A DNA stretch of 64,000 nucleotides from Candidatus Deferrimicrobiaceae bacterium (GTDB taxonomy: Bacteria > Desulfobacterota > Deferrimicrobia > Deferrimicrobiales > Deferrimicrobiaceae), in the NCBI GenBank assembly GCA_036504035.1, contig DASXVV010000009.1, positions 1 through 64,000 of the forward strand, written 5' to 3'. The number at the start of each line of letters is the position of its first letter. The stretch's first letter is position 1. Below the pieces are notes generated by a model, which was not told where the DNA came from, did no database searches, and worked only from the letters and a program-made list of their open reading frames with translations. Shown piece by piece: positions 41,259 to 50,638 of this stretch. The position numbers and the translations under genes were made by a program.

Positions 41259-42914
41259 TTACCGGCCCGCGAAGGCCTGCTTCGATCGACGGGCCCGGTG
41301 GAACGAGACGGCGAAGCGATGGGCCTCGTCCCGGATGCGCATCAGCAACAGGAGGACGGGGTCGTTTTTCTGGGGGATGACCGGGTTTTTCCTCCCGGGG
41401 AGGAAGATGCGTTCGCTGAAGACGGTCTCGCCTTCCCGCGTCCGCTCCTTGGCCAACGAGATCGCCGCGACGGACCCGAATCCGGCCTCCTTCATCGCCT
41501 GGAGCGCTGCGCCCAGCTGCCCCTTGCCGCCGTCGATCAGGAGCAGGTCGGGCATCCCGCCGAAGTCCTCGTCGTGGGCGAATCGCCGCCGGACCACCTG
41601 TTGCATCATGGCGAAATCGTTTTGGCCCTCGATTCCGCGGACGGTGAATTTCCGGTAATACTTCTTGATCGCCTTCCCCCCGACGAAAGTCACCATCGAC
41701 CCGACCGCCTCGGTCCCCGAGATGTTGGAGATGTCGAACCCCTCGATTCGCATGGGGGGGTGCGGCAGCCCGCACATGTCGGACAATTTCGATGCGATCC
41801 GGTCGTAGGAGGCCTCTTTCTCTTTACGCATCCGGTGGGACTCCCCGGCGTTCCTGTTTGCGAGGTCGATCAGGCGGGCGCGTTCCCCCTTCTTCGGAAC
41901 GTGGACGGTCACGCCATGCCCGGCCCGATCGGAAAGGACGGATCCGAGCGGATCGCAGTCGCCGGAGTCGAACGGAAGGAGCAACTCGCCGGGCAAGAAG
42001 GCGTCCTCGGCGTAATGCTGCAACAAGAAGGACGAGAGCGCCTCCGCGTCGGCGACTTCGGCGTCGAAGTGGAACGTGTGCGCGTCGGAAAGCCGGCCAT
42101 CGCGGAGGTGCAGGATGGCGGTGGTGACCACCTCGCCCTCCCGATGCCACCCGACGGCGTCGACGTCTCCCGGGACGGTCCGCACGACCCGTTGCCGCAC
42201 CATCGTCCGCGCGATGAGTTCGATCCTGTCCCGGAGGACCGCCGCCTCCTCGAACCGCATCTCGGTGGCCAGGGCGGTCATCTGCGATTTCCAGTTTTTC
42301 AACAGATCCTTGTAGTCGCCGCGCATGAAACGGATCGCGTTCCTGACCACGATCAGATAATCTTCCGGCACGACCAGGCCCGCGCAGGCCCCTTGGCAGC
42401 GCCCCATCTGGTAGTTGAGGCAAGGCCGCTTCCGGGTTCCGAACCGGCTCCGAGAGCAGGAGCAAAGCTGGAACATGCGGTGGACCGTCCGCAGCGTCTC
42501 GCGGATGTCGCGCGCGGAAGAGAAGGGGCCGAAGTAGATCGCGCCATCCCCTTTCGAAACCCGGCGGACCAGCTCGAAACGCGGATATGTCTCGGCCAGG
42601 TCGACGCGCAGCAACAGGTATTCCTTGTCGTCGCGAAGCTCGATGTTGAAGGGAGGGCGGTGCTTCTTGATCAGCGTGTTTTCGAGGAGGAGCGCTTCCT
42701 TTTCGGACGAAGTGACGATGCAGCGGACCGTCGCCACCTTTCGAAGCAGCATCGGGATCTGGGGGCGGCCGTCGCCGCCCGGCTGGGTGTAGTTGTAGAG
42801 CCGCGCGCGAAGATCCTTGGCCTTGCCCACATAGAGCACCCGGCCCTTCGCGTCGTGCATCAGGTAGACACCGGGGTCTCGCGGAAACGATTTCCAGTCG
42901 GCCAGCGCGTCCAT
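41259..42914 (-). CDS. uvrC: UvrABC system protein C, lacking the C-terminal HhH domain
   Basis: Dual-incision nuclease of nucleotide excision repair. The 551-residue protein has the GIY-YIG domain (PGVYLMHDAKGRVLYVGKA), a Cys-rich linker (CLNYQMGRCQGACAG), the UVR motif, and the RNase H-like nuclease (FDISNISG, LLIDGGKGQLGAA, RDEAHRF). It stops directly after HRARRSK. Typical UvrC continues there with about 50-60 residues of tandem helix-hairpin-helix DNA-binding domain, and only 36 nt separate the stop from comEC. The ATG at 42914 is 4 nt after uvrB. Otherwise intact, with no frameshift signal. Confidence 0.93.
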   Translation of the reverse strand: MDALADWKSFPRDPGVYLMHDAKGRVLYVGKAKDLRARLYNYTQPGGDGRPQIPMLLRKVATVRCIVTSSEKEALLLENTLIKKHRPPFNIELRDDKEYLLLRVDLAETYPRFELVRRVSKGDGAIYFGPFSSARDIRETLRTVHRMFQLCSCSRSRFGTRKRPCLNYQMGRCQGACAGLVVPEDYLIVVRNAIRFMRGDYKDLLKNWKSQMTALATEMRFEEAAVLRDRIELIARTMVRQRVVRTVPGDVDAVGWHREGEVVTTAILHLRDGRLSDAHTFHFDAEVADAEALSSFLLQHYAEDAFLPGELLLPFDSGDCDPLGSVLSDRAGHGVTVHVPKKGERARLIDLANRNAGESHRMRKEKEASYDRIASKLSDMCGLPHPPMRIEGFDISNISGTEAVGSMVTFVGGKAIKKYYRKFTVRGIEGQNDFAMMQQVVRRRFAHDEDFGGMPDLLLIDGGKGQLGAALQAMKEAGFGSVAAISLAKERTREGETVFSERIFLPGRKNPVIPQKNDPVLLLLMRIRDEAHRFAVSFHRARRSKQAFAGR

Positions 42915-42918
42915 CGGA

Positions 42919-44910
42919 TCAGCGGGCCGCCAGCTCGACTTTCTCGAGCGCAAGCAACCGATCGCGAATCTCGGCCGCCCGCTCGAAATCGAGCGTTTTC
43001 GCAGCCTGCTCCATGTCCTTCCTGAGCTTTTTCATCATTCGGGCCAGTTCTTTCGGCGTGGCGAACTCCCACCGGTCGTCGACCGGAACCGTGACGTAAT
43101 CGGACTCGGCGACCCTCCCCATGGGCTCCGATATGTTCTTGCGCACCGATTCGGGCGTGATGCCGTGTTCCGCATTGTAGGCCGACTGCTTCGACCGCCG
43201 CCTGTCCGTCTCGGCGATCGCTTCGCGCATCGAACCCGTCATGACGTCCCCATAAAGCAGCACCCTCCCCCCGACGTTCCGCGCGGCGCGGCCGAAAGTC
43301 TGGATCAGCGAGCGGGCGGAGCGCAGGAAGCCCTCCTTGTCCGCATCGAGGATCGCGACCAGCGATACCTCCGGAATGTCCAGACCCTCACGCAGCAGGT
43401 TGATCCCGACCAGGACGTCGAACTTGCCCAGCCGCAGGTTCCGGATGATGTCGAGGCGCTCCATCGTGACGATGTCGGAATGGAGGTACTGGACCCGGAT
43501 CCCCTGCCCTTCGTAGTATTCGGTCAGATCCTCCGCCATCCGCTTGGTCAGCGTCGTCACGAGGACGCGTCCCTCCCGGGCCACCACATCCCGTATCTCA
43601 TGGAGCAGGTCGTCGACCTGCGATCGCGCGGGACGAACCTCGACCATCGGATCGACGAGGCCGGTCGGACGGATGATCTGCTCGACGACCGCCCCCCCGC
43701 TTTGCTCCAGTTCGTAGTCGGCGGGAGTGGCCGACACAAAGATGACCTGGCCGACGCGCGCGTTGAACTCCTCGAAGCGCAACGGGCGGTTGTCGAGCGC
43801 CGAGGGCAGCCGGAATCCGAAGTCGACCAACGTCTGCTTGCGCGCCCGGTCGCCGTTGTACATCCCGTTGAGTTGGGGGACGGTGATATGCGATTCGTCC
43901 AGGAAGGCGATGAAGTCCTTCGGGAAATAGTCGAGCAGCGTGTGGGGCGGCTCGCCTTGCGCGCGGCCGTCGAGGTGCCGGGAGTAGTTTTCGATCCCGC
44001 TGCAGAAGCCGGTCTGGGCGATCATCTCGAGATCGTACATCGTGCGCTGCTTCAAGCGCTCCGCCTCCAGGAGATTCCCCCCGGCGGTCAGGATGCCGAG
44101 CCTGGATTCAAGCTCTTCCCCGATGGCGACCATGGCGCGCTCGAGATGCTCGGGAGGCGTCACATAATGGCTGGCGGGAAAGATGATCGTGTCGCTGACG
44201 TCGCGCAATTTCACGCCGCGAAGCGGGTCGACGTAGCGGAGCCGCTCGATGGTGTCCTCGTCGAACTCGATCCGGAGCACCTGGTCGTCCTCGTAGGCAG
44301 GAAACAGTTCGACGGCCTCGCCCCGGACCCGGAAGGTTCCCCGATGGAAGTCCACGTCGTTGCGCTCGTACTGAAGCTCGATGAGGCGTCGGAGCAGGTC
44401 GTTGCGCGGGATGCTATCCCCCACCGCGACCCTTGCCGTCATCGTCCGGTAGAACTCCGGAGAACCCAGTCCGTAGATGCAGGAGACCGAGGCGACGACG
44501 ATGACGTCCGTGCGCGTCAGCACCGACCGCGTGGCGCTGTGCCGCATCCGGTCGATCTGCTCGTTGATCGAGGAATCCTTCTCGATGTACGTGTCGGTCG
44601 TCGGGACGTATGCCTCGGGTTGGTAATAATCGTAATAGGAGACGAAGTACTCGACGGCATTGTCGGGGAAGAGCTCCCGGAACTCGGCGTAGAGCTGGGC
44701 GGCCAGCGTCTTGTTGGGAGCGAGGATCAGCGCCGGGCGGTTCGTCTCCGCGATGATGTTGGCCATCGTGTAGGTCTTCCCGGAGCCCGTCACGCCGAGG
44801 AGCACCTGACGCGGCAGTCCTTTGATCAACCCGTCGGCCAGCTCGCGAATGGCGGCCGGCTGGTCGCCCGAAGGCGGGAACGGGAATTTCAGCGCAAATT
44901 GGTTAGCCAT
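42919..44910 (-). CDS. uvrB: UvrABC system protein B
   Basis: Damage-verifying helicase-like subunit of excision repair. The 663-residue length is normal. It has Walker [14 protein letters not shown] (about 39-51), the beta-hairpin region [12 protein letters not shown], helicase motifs including [21 protein letters not shown] and the QTFGRAARN segment, and a C-terminal UVR domain that binds UvrC. It is the first gene of uvrB-uvrC-comEC-GGDEF-hisS-aspS. The upstream gap shows no convincing SOS box or promoter to me. Confidence 0.97.
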   Translation of the reverse strand: MANQFALKFPFPPSGDQPAAIRELADGLIKGLPRQVLLGVTGSGKTYTMANIIAETNRPALILAPNKTLAAQLYAEFRELFPDNAVEYFVSYYDYYQPEAYVPTTDTYIEKDSSINEQIDRMRHSATRSVLTRTDVIVVASVSCIYGLGSPEFYRTMTARVAVGDSIPRNDLLRRLIELQYERNDVDFHRGTFRVRGEAVELFPAYEDDQVLRIEFDEDTIERLRYVDPLRGVKLRDVSDTIIFPASHYVTPPEHLERAMVAIGEELESRLGILTAGGNLLEAERLKQRTMYDLEMIAQTGFCSGIENYSRHLDGRAQGEPPHTLLDYFPKDFIAFLDESHITVPQLNGMYNGDRARKQTLVDFGFRLPSALDNRPLRFEEFNARVGQVIFVSATPADYELEQSGGAVVEQIIRPTGLVDPMVEVRPARSQVDDLLHEIRDVVAREGRVLVTTLTKRMAEDLTEYYEGQGIRVQYLHSDIVTMERLDIIRNLRLGKFDVLVGINLLREGLDIPEVSLVAILDADKEGFLRSARSLIQTFGRAARNVGGRVLLYGDVMTGSMREAIAETDRRRSKQSAYNAEHGITPESVRKNISEPMGRVAESDYVTVPVDDRWEFATPKELARMMKKLRKDMEQAAKTLDFERAAEIRDRLLALEKVELAAR

Positions 44911-45023
44911 CGTGATCAGTATATCGCCCGCAGGATTGAACGCGACACCTCGCGTCGTCGTTGTTATATTGCAATCATGCGTGGGTATACCGCACGCAGA
45001 AATCCGGTTCGGAGGAGTCGATC

Positions 45024-47297
45024 TTGAGGCGTTTCGTCCTGTTGGCCCTGGGTTGTCTGGTCTTGTCGCCGATCGCGGGATGCGGGGGCGGGAACGATAA
45101 CCCGGCTGCAGCCGGGACGATCCTCGTCTCGCAAGGCATCGACAACGTCACGACGACGAGCGCAACGCTTCGTGTCGCTTTTTCCCCGGGTAGCGCTTCC
45201 TCGACCGGCTGGATCGAGTGGGATACGGATCCCTCGTTCCCTTCTCCTGTCGAGACGCCCCATATCTCCCTCGACAACGGGACATCGCCGATAACCGTCA
45301 CCGCCACCCTCGCCGGCCTGGCCCCCGGGAGGCCTTACTACTATCGCGCCGTCGCCTCGAACGGATCCGCGATCACGAGAGGGGACATCGACGGGTTCGA
45401 ACCCTCCCCGGCCGGCTACTCGCAACTCGTCGTGAACAGCCTCGAGGATCCCGCGGAAGCGCCCTTGGGAAAGATGACGCTCAGGGCGGCCGTCGGCCTT
45501 CTCGATCCCGATGGCGTGATCACATTTTCTCCCGACCTCTCCGGGAAGGCGATCACGCTCCGGATCGTCGGTGAAAACCATTCGGTGCTCAAGGGCGAAA
45601 CGTACGACAACAACAGCGTCTTCGTCGATTTCCTCGATCGCGACTATGGAAAATCCGCCTTATACGCCGTCAAGAACCTGACCATCGACGCCTCCGGGCT
45701 GCCGGCGGGAGTCACCCTGCGGTGGGGGGGCGACAACGCGGCCCGTGCCCGCGTGCTCGCCGTCTACGGCAACCTCGCCATGACGAACGTGGCGGTCACC
45801 GGCGGCTTTTCGAGCGCGGACCCGATCGTGGTGGACAACGTGGCTTCGTACACGGTGGCGCGCGGCGGTGGGATCGCGGTCTGGGGAAAAGCGACGCTGG
45901 ACTACTGCACCCTGAGCGGGAACCGGGCCTCGGGCGACATGAACGGCAGCCGGGACCGCGGCGCCTACGGCGGCGGGATCTATGCCGATACGCTCGAGTT
46001 GCGCAACTGCATCCTCTCCGGCAACACCGTCGACGGGTACGGGGCCGCGGGCGGCGGCGCTTACTCGGTCGGCGGCCGCGACACCTGGGAAAACTCGTCG
46101 CTCTCGCAATGCGCGATCACCGGAAATCGGATCACGGGCCAGCATGCCTACGGGGGCGGCGTCTTCAGCGGCGGCGGAGGAATCTCCTACACGAACAACA
46201 TGACGCTGACCAACTGCACCATCGCCCGGAACGTGGTCGAGGACAATCCCGCGATTGCCGACAACCCCATGGCCCAGTTCTATTACCGGGGCGGCGGCGT
46301 CTACATGTCGAACGGCTACCTGCAGATCTGCAGTTGCACGATCGCCGAGAACCGCGTCACCGGCACGCCCCGCAGCTTTCGAGGGAAGCCGAACATGGGC
46401 GGAGGCGGGATCGGGGCGACCATCGGCGACGCCCACACCGTCGAATACATCGAGATCTGGCATTCGATCGTCGCCGGCAACACGCTCAACGGCGCGGCCG
46501 ACGACCTTTACACGGGCTCGCTGCTCCACTTCTACAGCTACGGCTACAACCGATTAGGGAAGATCGATTTCAGCCAGATGCTCGTCCCGATCCCCGAATG
46601 GACCAGCCTCAGCCGGAGACATTACCCCAAGGCGGGCGATAGAGAGGATGTCGTTATCTCCTCGGTGCTCGATCTGTCGTCGATCGGCCGGCACGCCTCC
46701 ATCCGCTCCGCCGGGACCGACAACGGGCAGCTCGCGGTCCTCTGGTACGCCCCGGGAGCCGGCTCGACGAACGCGATCCCGGCCGGCGACTACTCCGTCA
46801 GTTTCGTCAACGCGAGCGCGTCCGTCCCCATCACTTTCGACAATGCCGACGCGATCTACCGGGGAGTGGAATTCCTGAACGACATGCTCTCGAGGATGCG
46901 GGCATACAAGGGGGGGATCCTGGGCAGCGGGTTCGGGACCGCCCCGGGGCCGGACTCGGGGATTGACTGGTACTATGGTGCCAGCACCTGGCCCTCGGAC
47001 CAGCGAAATGCTCCGTGGATCAACTACTGGCGCGGTCTGGACAACGAGATCGGCGGCCGTCTCGGCAGCGTCCGGCTGGGAGACGAATTCTGGGGCTCGC
47101 TCCCCGAGAGCGAACAGGCGAGCGATAACGTCTGGATCTTCACATCCACCTCCACGAACTGGTGGCTGGATCCGATCCGGCTGGTCGCGATCGACCAGGT
47201 CGGCCACACCCGGACAAGCGGAAACCAGGGCGCCGTCGGTGCGATCGAGGCCGGGGGTAGCGACTTCTGGGGGAAATTGCTCGGGCTGTTCCGCTGA
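45024..47297 (+). CDS. Secreted right-handed beta-helix lipoprotein with fibronectin-III-like domain
   Basis: A 757-residue predicted lipoprotein: signal peptide with lipobox (SPIAGC), a fibronectin-III-like domain (about residues 30-125, [11 protein letters not shown] to [10 protein letters not shown]), then a long beta-helix with Gly-rich coils. Repeats such as [25 protein letters not shown] and GGGVYMSNG follow patterns of CTLSGN, CAITGN and CTIARN. No catalytic motif is visible, so it could be an adhesin, a binding protein or a carbohydrate enzyme. The start is TTG at 45024 with GGAGGAG 6 nt upstream, placing the signal peptide at the N-terminus. It is a single plus-strand gene between uvrB and cysS and ends 6 nt before the cysS stop. 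Confidence 0.75.
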   Translation: MRRFVLLALGCLVLSPIAGCGGGNDNPAAAGTILVSQGIDNVTTTSATLRVAFSPGSASSTGWIEWDTDPSFPSPVETPHISLDNGTSPITVTATLAGLAPGRPYYYRAVASNGSAITRGDIDGFEPSPAGYSQLVVNSLEDPAEAPLGKMTLRAAVGLLDPDGVITFSPDLSGKAITLRIVGENHSVLKGETYDNNSVFVDFLDRDYGKSALYAVKNLTIDASGLPAGVTLRWGGDNAARARVLAVYGNLAMTNVAVTGGFSSADPIVVDNVASYTVARGGGIAVWGKATLDYCTLSGNRASGDMNGSRDRGAYGGGIYADTLELRNCILSGNTVDGYGAAGGGAYSVGGRDTWENSSLSQCAITGNRITGQHAYGGGVFSGGGGISYTNNMTLTNCTIARNVVEDNPAIADNPMAQFYYRGGGVYMSNGYLQICSCTIAENRVTGTPRSFRGKPNMGGGGIGATIGDAHTVEYIEIWHSIVAGNTLNGAADDLYTGSLLHFYSYGYNRLGKIDFSQMLVPIPEWTSLSRRHYPKAGDREDVVISSVLDLSSIGRHASIRSAGTDNGQLAVLWYAPGAGSTNAIPAGDYSVSFVNASASVPITFDNADAIYRGVEFLNDMLSRMRAYKGGILGSGFGTAPGPDSGIDWYYGASTWPSDQRNAPWINYWRGLDNEIGGRLGSVRLGDEFWGSLPESEQASDNVWIFTSTSTNWWLDPIRLVAIDQVGHTRTSGNQGAVGAIEAGGSDFWGKLLGLFR

Positions 47298-47303
47298 CCG
47301 CGG

Positions 47304-48761
47304 TCAGTCCCTGTATTTCCAGGTGGTGCCGGCCTTGCCGTCCTCGAGCAGCACGCCGGCCTCGTCGAGCGCCTTCCGGATGCGGTCGCCCTCGGCGTAG
47401 TCCTTTCGCACGCGTGCATCCTTGCGCGCCTCGATCTGCGCGATGATCTCGGATTCGGGCATTCGCCCGTCCGCCCCTTCGGCCGTCTCGTTGCGGAAGT
47501 AGTCGGCCGAGGGCATCCGGAGCAAGCCGAGCACGTCGAACAGCGGGTTCATCTGCATGAACCCCGAGAGGAAGGCGCCCGCCTTCGACGGCTCAGCGGC
47601 GGGATCGCCGGTCGCCAGCTTGTTGAGGGCTCGGACTGCATCAAACAGGTGCCCCATGGCCGCGGCAGTGTTGAAGTCGTCGTCCATCGCGTCCCGGAAA
47701 CGAATCTGCGCGTCACGAATCGGGGCGAAATCCTCTCCCGGGGGAATCGCGCACGGGAAGGCGCCAGCCGCCAAGTACCCTTCGGCCTTTTCCTTGACCC
47801 GATAGAGGCGGTCGAGCCCCGCCTTGGCCTCGGACAGGTTCCGGTCGCAATAGTCGATCGGGCTGCGGTAGTGGCTGGAGGCGAAGAAGAAGCGCAGCAC
47901 CTCGGGCTTGACGATCTTGAGCACGTCGCGAAGCGTGAAGAAGTTGCCGAGCGACTTGCTCATCTTCTCGTTGTCTACATTGACGAATCCGTTGTGAACC
48001 CAGTAGTGCGCAAAGGGCTTGCCCGTGGCGGCCTCGGACTGCGCGATCTCGTTTTCGTGATGGGGGAAGACGAGATCCTTTCCCCCGCCATGGATGTCGA
48101 TCGTCTCGCCCAAATGCTTCATGGCCATGGCCGAGCACTCGATGTGCCACCCGGGCCGGCCGGGGCCCCAGGGGCTGTCCCAGGACGGTTCGCCGGGCTT
48201 GGAGCTTTTCCAGAGGGCGAAGTCGAGCGGGTCCTTTTTGCGATCGTCGACGTCGACGCGCGCGCCCGAAAGCAGGTCGTCGACGTTCTTTCCAGAAAGC
48301 TTGCCGTAGCCTTCGAATCCCTTGACCGCGTAATAGACGTCGCCGCCGACCGGGTAGGCCTTGCCCTCGGATACGAGCCGCTCGCAGAGCGCGATGATCT
48401 CGGGGATGTGTTCGGTGGCCCGGGGTTCGACGTCCGGTCGCAGCAGCCCCATCCGGTCGAAATCGGCGTAGAAGGCCTCGATGTACCGGTTCGAGATGGT
48501 CAGGTAATCGGTGCCCTGCACTTTGGCCCGGTTGATGATCTTGTCGTCGATGTCGGTGAAGTTGCGGACATAGATGACCTGGTTCCCGGAATATCGTAAG
48601 TATCGGACGATGATGTCGAAGGCGACGTTGGCGCGGGCATGCCCGATGTGGCAAAGGTCGTAGACCGTGACCCCGCATAGGTAGAGCTTCACCATGCCGG
48701 GCTCGATCGGGACGAACGGCTCCTTCCGGTTGCCGAGCGTATTGAAGATGGTCAGCGCCAT
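47304..48761 (-). CDS. cysS: Cysteinyl-tRNA synthetase
   Basis: Charges tRNA-Cys (class I). The 485-residue protein has YLCGVTVYDLCHIGHARA (zinc Cys and HIGH motif), the zinc-binding cluster with GWHIECSAMA and HHENE, and KMSKS ([12 protein letters not shown]). The C-terminal DALR-type helical domain is intact. It lies 14 nt after ispDF and is convergent with the beta-helix gene, with only 6 nt between them. Cytoplasmic. Confidence 0.97.
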   Translation of the reverse strand: MALTIFNTLGNRKEPFVPIEPGMVKLYLCGVTVYDLCHIGHARANVAFDIIVRYLRYSGNQVIYVRNFTDIDDKIINRAKVQGTDYLTISNRYIEAFYADFDRMGLLRPDVEPRATEHIPEIIALCERLVSEGKAYPVGGDVYYAVKGFEGYGKLSGKNVDDLLSGARVDVDDRKKDPLDFALWKSSKPGEPSWDSPWGPGRPGWHIECSAMAMKHLGETIDIHGGGKDLVFPHHENEIAQSEAATGKPFAHYWVHNGFVNVDNEKMSKSLGNFFTLRDVLKIVKPEVLRFFFASSHYRSPIDYCDRNLSEAKAGLDRLYRVKEKAEGYLAAGAFPCAIPPGEDFAPIRDAQIRFRDAMDDDFNTAAAMGHLFDAVRALNKLATGDPAAEPSKAGAFLSGFMQMNPLFDVLGLLRMPSADYFRNETAEGADGRMPESEIIAQIEARKDARVRKDYAEGDRIRKALDEAGVLLEDGKAGTTWKYRD

Positions 48762-48775
48762 GCGATTCTCCCCGT

Positions 48776-49945
48776 TTATGCCGGACCGGCCTCGCCGCGA
48801 ACCAGCGCGACGGCCCAGGCGGAAATCCCTTCCTTGCGTCCTTCGAAGCCCATCCCCTCGGTCGTCTTGCCCTTGAGACTCACCCGGTCGACCGGCACCC
48901 CGAGCAACTCGGCGATGGAGGCACGAAGCTTCTCGGCGAGGGGCAGGATTCGGGGCTCTTCGCAGACCACGACTGCATCGAGCCCCAGCAGGCCAAAACC
49001 GAGCGACGCCATGCGGCCCCGGGCGTGCGCCACGATCTGGCGGCTGGAGATGTCTTTCGTTTCTTCGGCGCCTGGGGGGAAATGGAAGCCGATATCGCGG
49101 TCCCCGATGGCCCCGTAGATGGCGTCGGCCACAGCGTGAAGCAACACGTCGGCATCGGAATGCCCGAGCAATCCCCGATCATGCGGCACCAGTATGCCCC
49201 CGAGCCAGAGCGGCCGCCCCTCGGCGAGCCGGTGCGCATCGCCCCCCAATCCGACTCTGAGATCGGGAATGCCCCTGACCAGCCCTTCGGCCATCCGCAA
49301 CTCGTCGGGCGTCGTGATCTTGAGGTTGGCGTCGTCCCCCGGAACGGACATGACGGGATAACCCGCCGCCTCGACCAGGGAAGCATCATCGGTGCCGCAA
49401 AATCCGGATTCGAGCGCCTTCGAGTAGGCTTCGCGCAGGATGTCGGCCTGGAATCCCTGCGGAGTCTGGGCCCGCATGAGCGTCGTCCGGTCTGCCGTTA
49501 TGAGGGACTTCCGTGAGGGGTCCCACACCTTAAGCGTTTCGGTGACCGGCACCACCGGAACGACCGCACCGAAGACGTGGGCTTCGGTCACGACCTTCTC
49601 GATAAGTTCCTGCGAAACGAAGGGTCGCACCCCGTCATGTACCAGGATGACGCCGACCCCGGGCGGCAGCTCCCTGAGGGCGTTCCGGACCGAATCCTGC
49701 CGCTCGGCCCCGCCGTCGACGACCGCGGCCACCTTGGGATATTGCCGGATCGCGTCGCGCCACGGCTCGGGCATGTCGGCCGGGAGTGCCACGACGATCG
49801 AATCGATGGAGGGGGAAGCGGCGAGCGCGGACAGCGTTCGGTCGAGAATCGGACGCCCTCCGAGCGGGAGGAACTGCTTGGGTAGTGCGGCTCCCATCCG
49901 GAGGCCGGAACCGCCCGCGACGACGATGGCGCATGTGCCGGCCAT
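48776..49945 (-). CDS. ispDF: Bifunctional IspD/IspF isoprenoid biosynthesis enzyme
   Basis: A fused enzyme of the MEP pathway. Residues 1 to about 228 are IspD (MEP cytidylyltransferase) with AIVVAGGSGLRMG, KQFLPLGGRPIL, HDGVRPF and TPQGF. Residues about 230 to 389 are IspF (MECDP synthase) with GGDAHRL, the zinc ligands in GLLGHSDADVLLHA, and KGKTTEGMGFEGRKEGI. The 389-residue length is typical of the fusion, known in Campylobacter and alpha- and deltaproteobacteria. IspE, which acts between the two steps, is not nearby. The gene lies between carD and cysS. Confidence 0.96.
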   Translation of the reverse strand: MAGTCAIVVAGGSGLRMGAALPKQFLPLGGRPILDRTLSALAASPSIDSIVVALPADMPEPWRDAIRQYPKVAAVVDGGAERQDSVRNALRELPPGVGVILVHDGVRPFVSQELIEKVVTEAHVFGAVVPVVPVTETLKVWDPSRKSLITADRTTLMRAQTPQGFQADILREAYSKALESGFCGTDDASLVEAAGYPVMSVPGDDANLKITTPDELRMAEGLVRGIPDLRVGLGGDAHRLAEGRPLWLGGILVPHDRGLLGHSDADVLLHAVADAIYGAIGDRDIGFHFPPGAEETKDISSRQIVAHARGRMASLGFGLLGLDAVVVCEEPRILPLAEKLRASIAELLGVPVDRVSLKGKTTEGMGFEGRKEGISAWAVALVRGEAGPA

Positions 49946-49963
49946 TCAAGTCACCCTTCGGAT

Positions 49964-49999
49964 AAAATGAAGGCGCCGGTGGAAACCCGCCGGCGCCTG
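49964..49999 (-). terminator. Hairpin between carD and ispDF
   Basis: The minus strand has AGGCGCCGG...CCGGCGCCT with a short loop, followed by TCATTTTATCC. It lies about 43 nt after the carD stop and 19 nt before ispDF. The T-run is imperfect, so termination may be partial. Confidence 0.65.
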
Positions 50000-50041
50000 C
50001 TATTCGTGATGCGTTCGGGAAATGCCCGAAGATCTTTGGTG

Positions 50042-50530
50042 CTAAAGGTTCAGGAAGCGGCGCAGATCGGCTTCGACGGCTTCCTCGGAAACTTCTTTCG
50101 CGATGGAGATTTCCTTGACCAGCAGGGTGCGCGCGGTATCGAGCATCTTGCGTTCGCCGAAGGAGAGCACTTTTTCGCCCTTGAGCAGCAACAGGTTGCG
50201 AAGCACCTCGGCGATCTCGAACGGCGAACCGGACTTGAGCTTGTCCATATACGCGCGATAACGGCGGTTCCAAGGTTTGGGTTCGTCGTCGATTTCCCTT
50301 TTCTTGAGAATCTTGTAGACGGAGGTGACCGCGCCGGTGTCCATGATGCAGCGGAGGCCGACCTGGTCGGCATTGTCGCGCGGGATGCGGATGGTGACTC
50401 CCGTGTCGAGGATCCGCAGGACGTAGAACGAGGCCTTCATGCCTTCGGAAAACGTCTTGGTTTCGATGGCCTGGATGATTCCGACACCCTGTGCGGGGTA
50501 GACGGCCATATCCCCTACTTTGAAGCTCAT
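50042..50530 (-). CDS. carD: CarD-family transcriptional regulator
   Basis: The 162-residue protein begins MSFKVGDMAVYPAQGVGII, the CarD/TRCF RNA-polymerase-interacting domain that binds the RNAP beta subunit. A helical C-terminal half follows (LLLLKGEKVLSFGERKML). Family members stabilise open promoter complexes and influence rRNA and stress transcription. The ATG at 50530 has GGAGG 9 nt upstream. The promoter at 50589-50617 is close to consensus and overlaps the divergent gene's promoter. Confidence 0.93.
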   Translation of the reverse strand: MSFKVGDMAVYPAQGVGIIQAIETKTFSEGMKASFYVLRILDTGVTIRIPRDNADQVGLRCIMDTGAVTSVYKILKKREIDDEPKPWNRRYRAYMDKLKSGSPFEIAEVLRNLLLLKGEKVLSFGERKMLDTARTLLVKEISIAKEVSEEAVEADLRRFLNL

Positions 50531-50588
50531 GGGTCCAAACCTCCGAGGATGATGGGGGGGCGCAAACCAACGCTGCAACTCGAAGCGT

Positions 50589-50617
50589 AGTATAATCGAC
50601 AACTTGAATCCTGTCAA
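50589..50617 (-). promoter_or_regulatory. carD promoter, overlapping a divergent -10 element
   Basis: The minus strand has TTGACA (50612-50617), a 17-bp spacer and TATACT (50589-50594). On the plus strand the same bases contain TATAAT (50591-50596), a perfect -10 for the divergent DUF362 gene, though its -35 is weak. The two promoters share their melting region. Confidence 0.8.
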
Positions 50618-50638
50618 TGGAACGAGGGGGAATCCTGC

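Noticed and set aside
44911-45023. SOS (LexA) box ahead of uvrB
   Set aside because: No convincing inverted repeat of a known LexA type was seen; the deltaproteobacterial consensus varies too much to call by eye.
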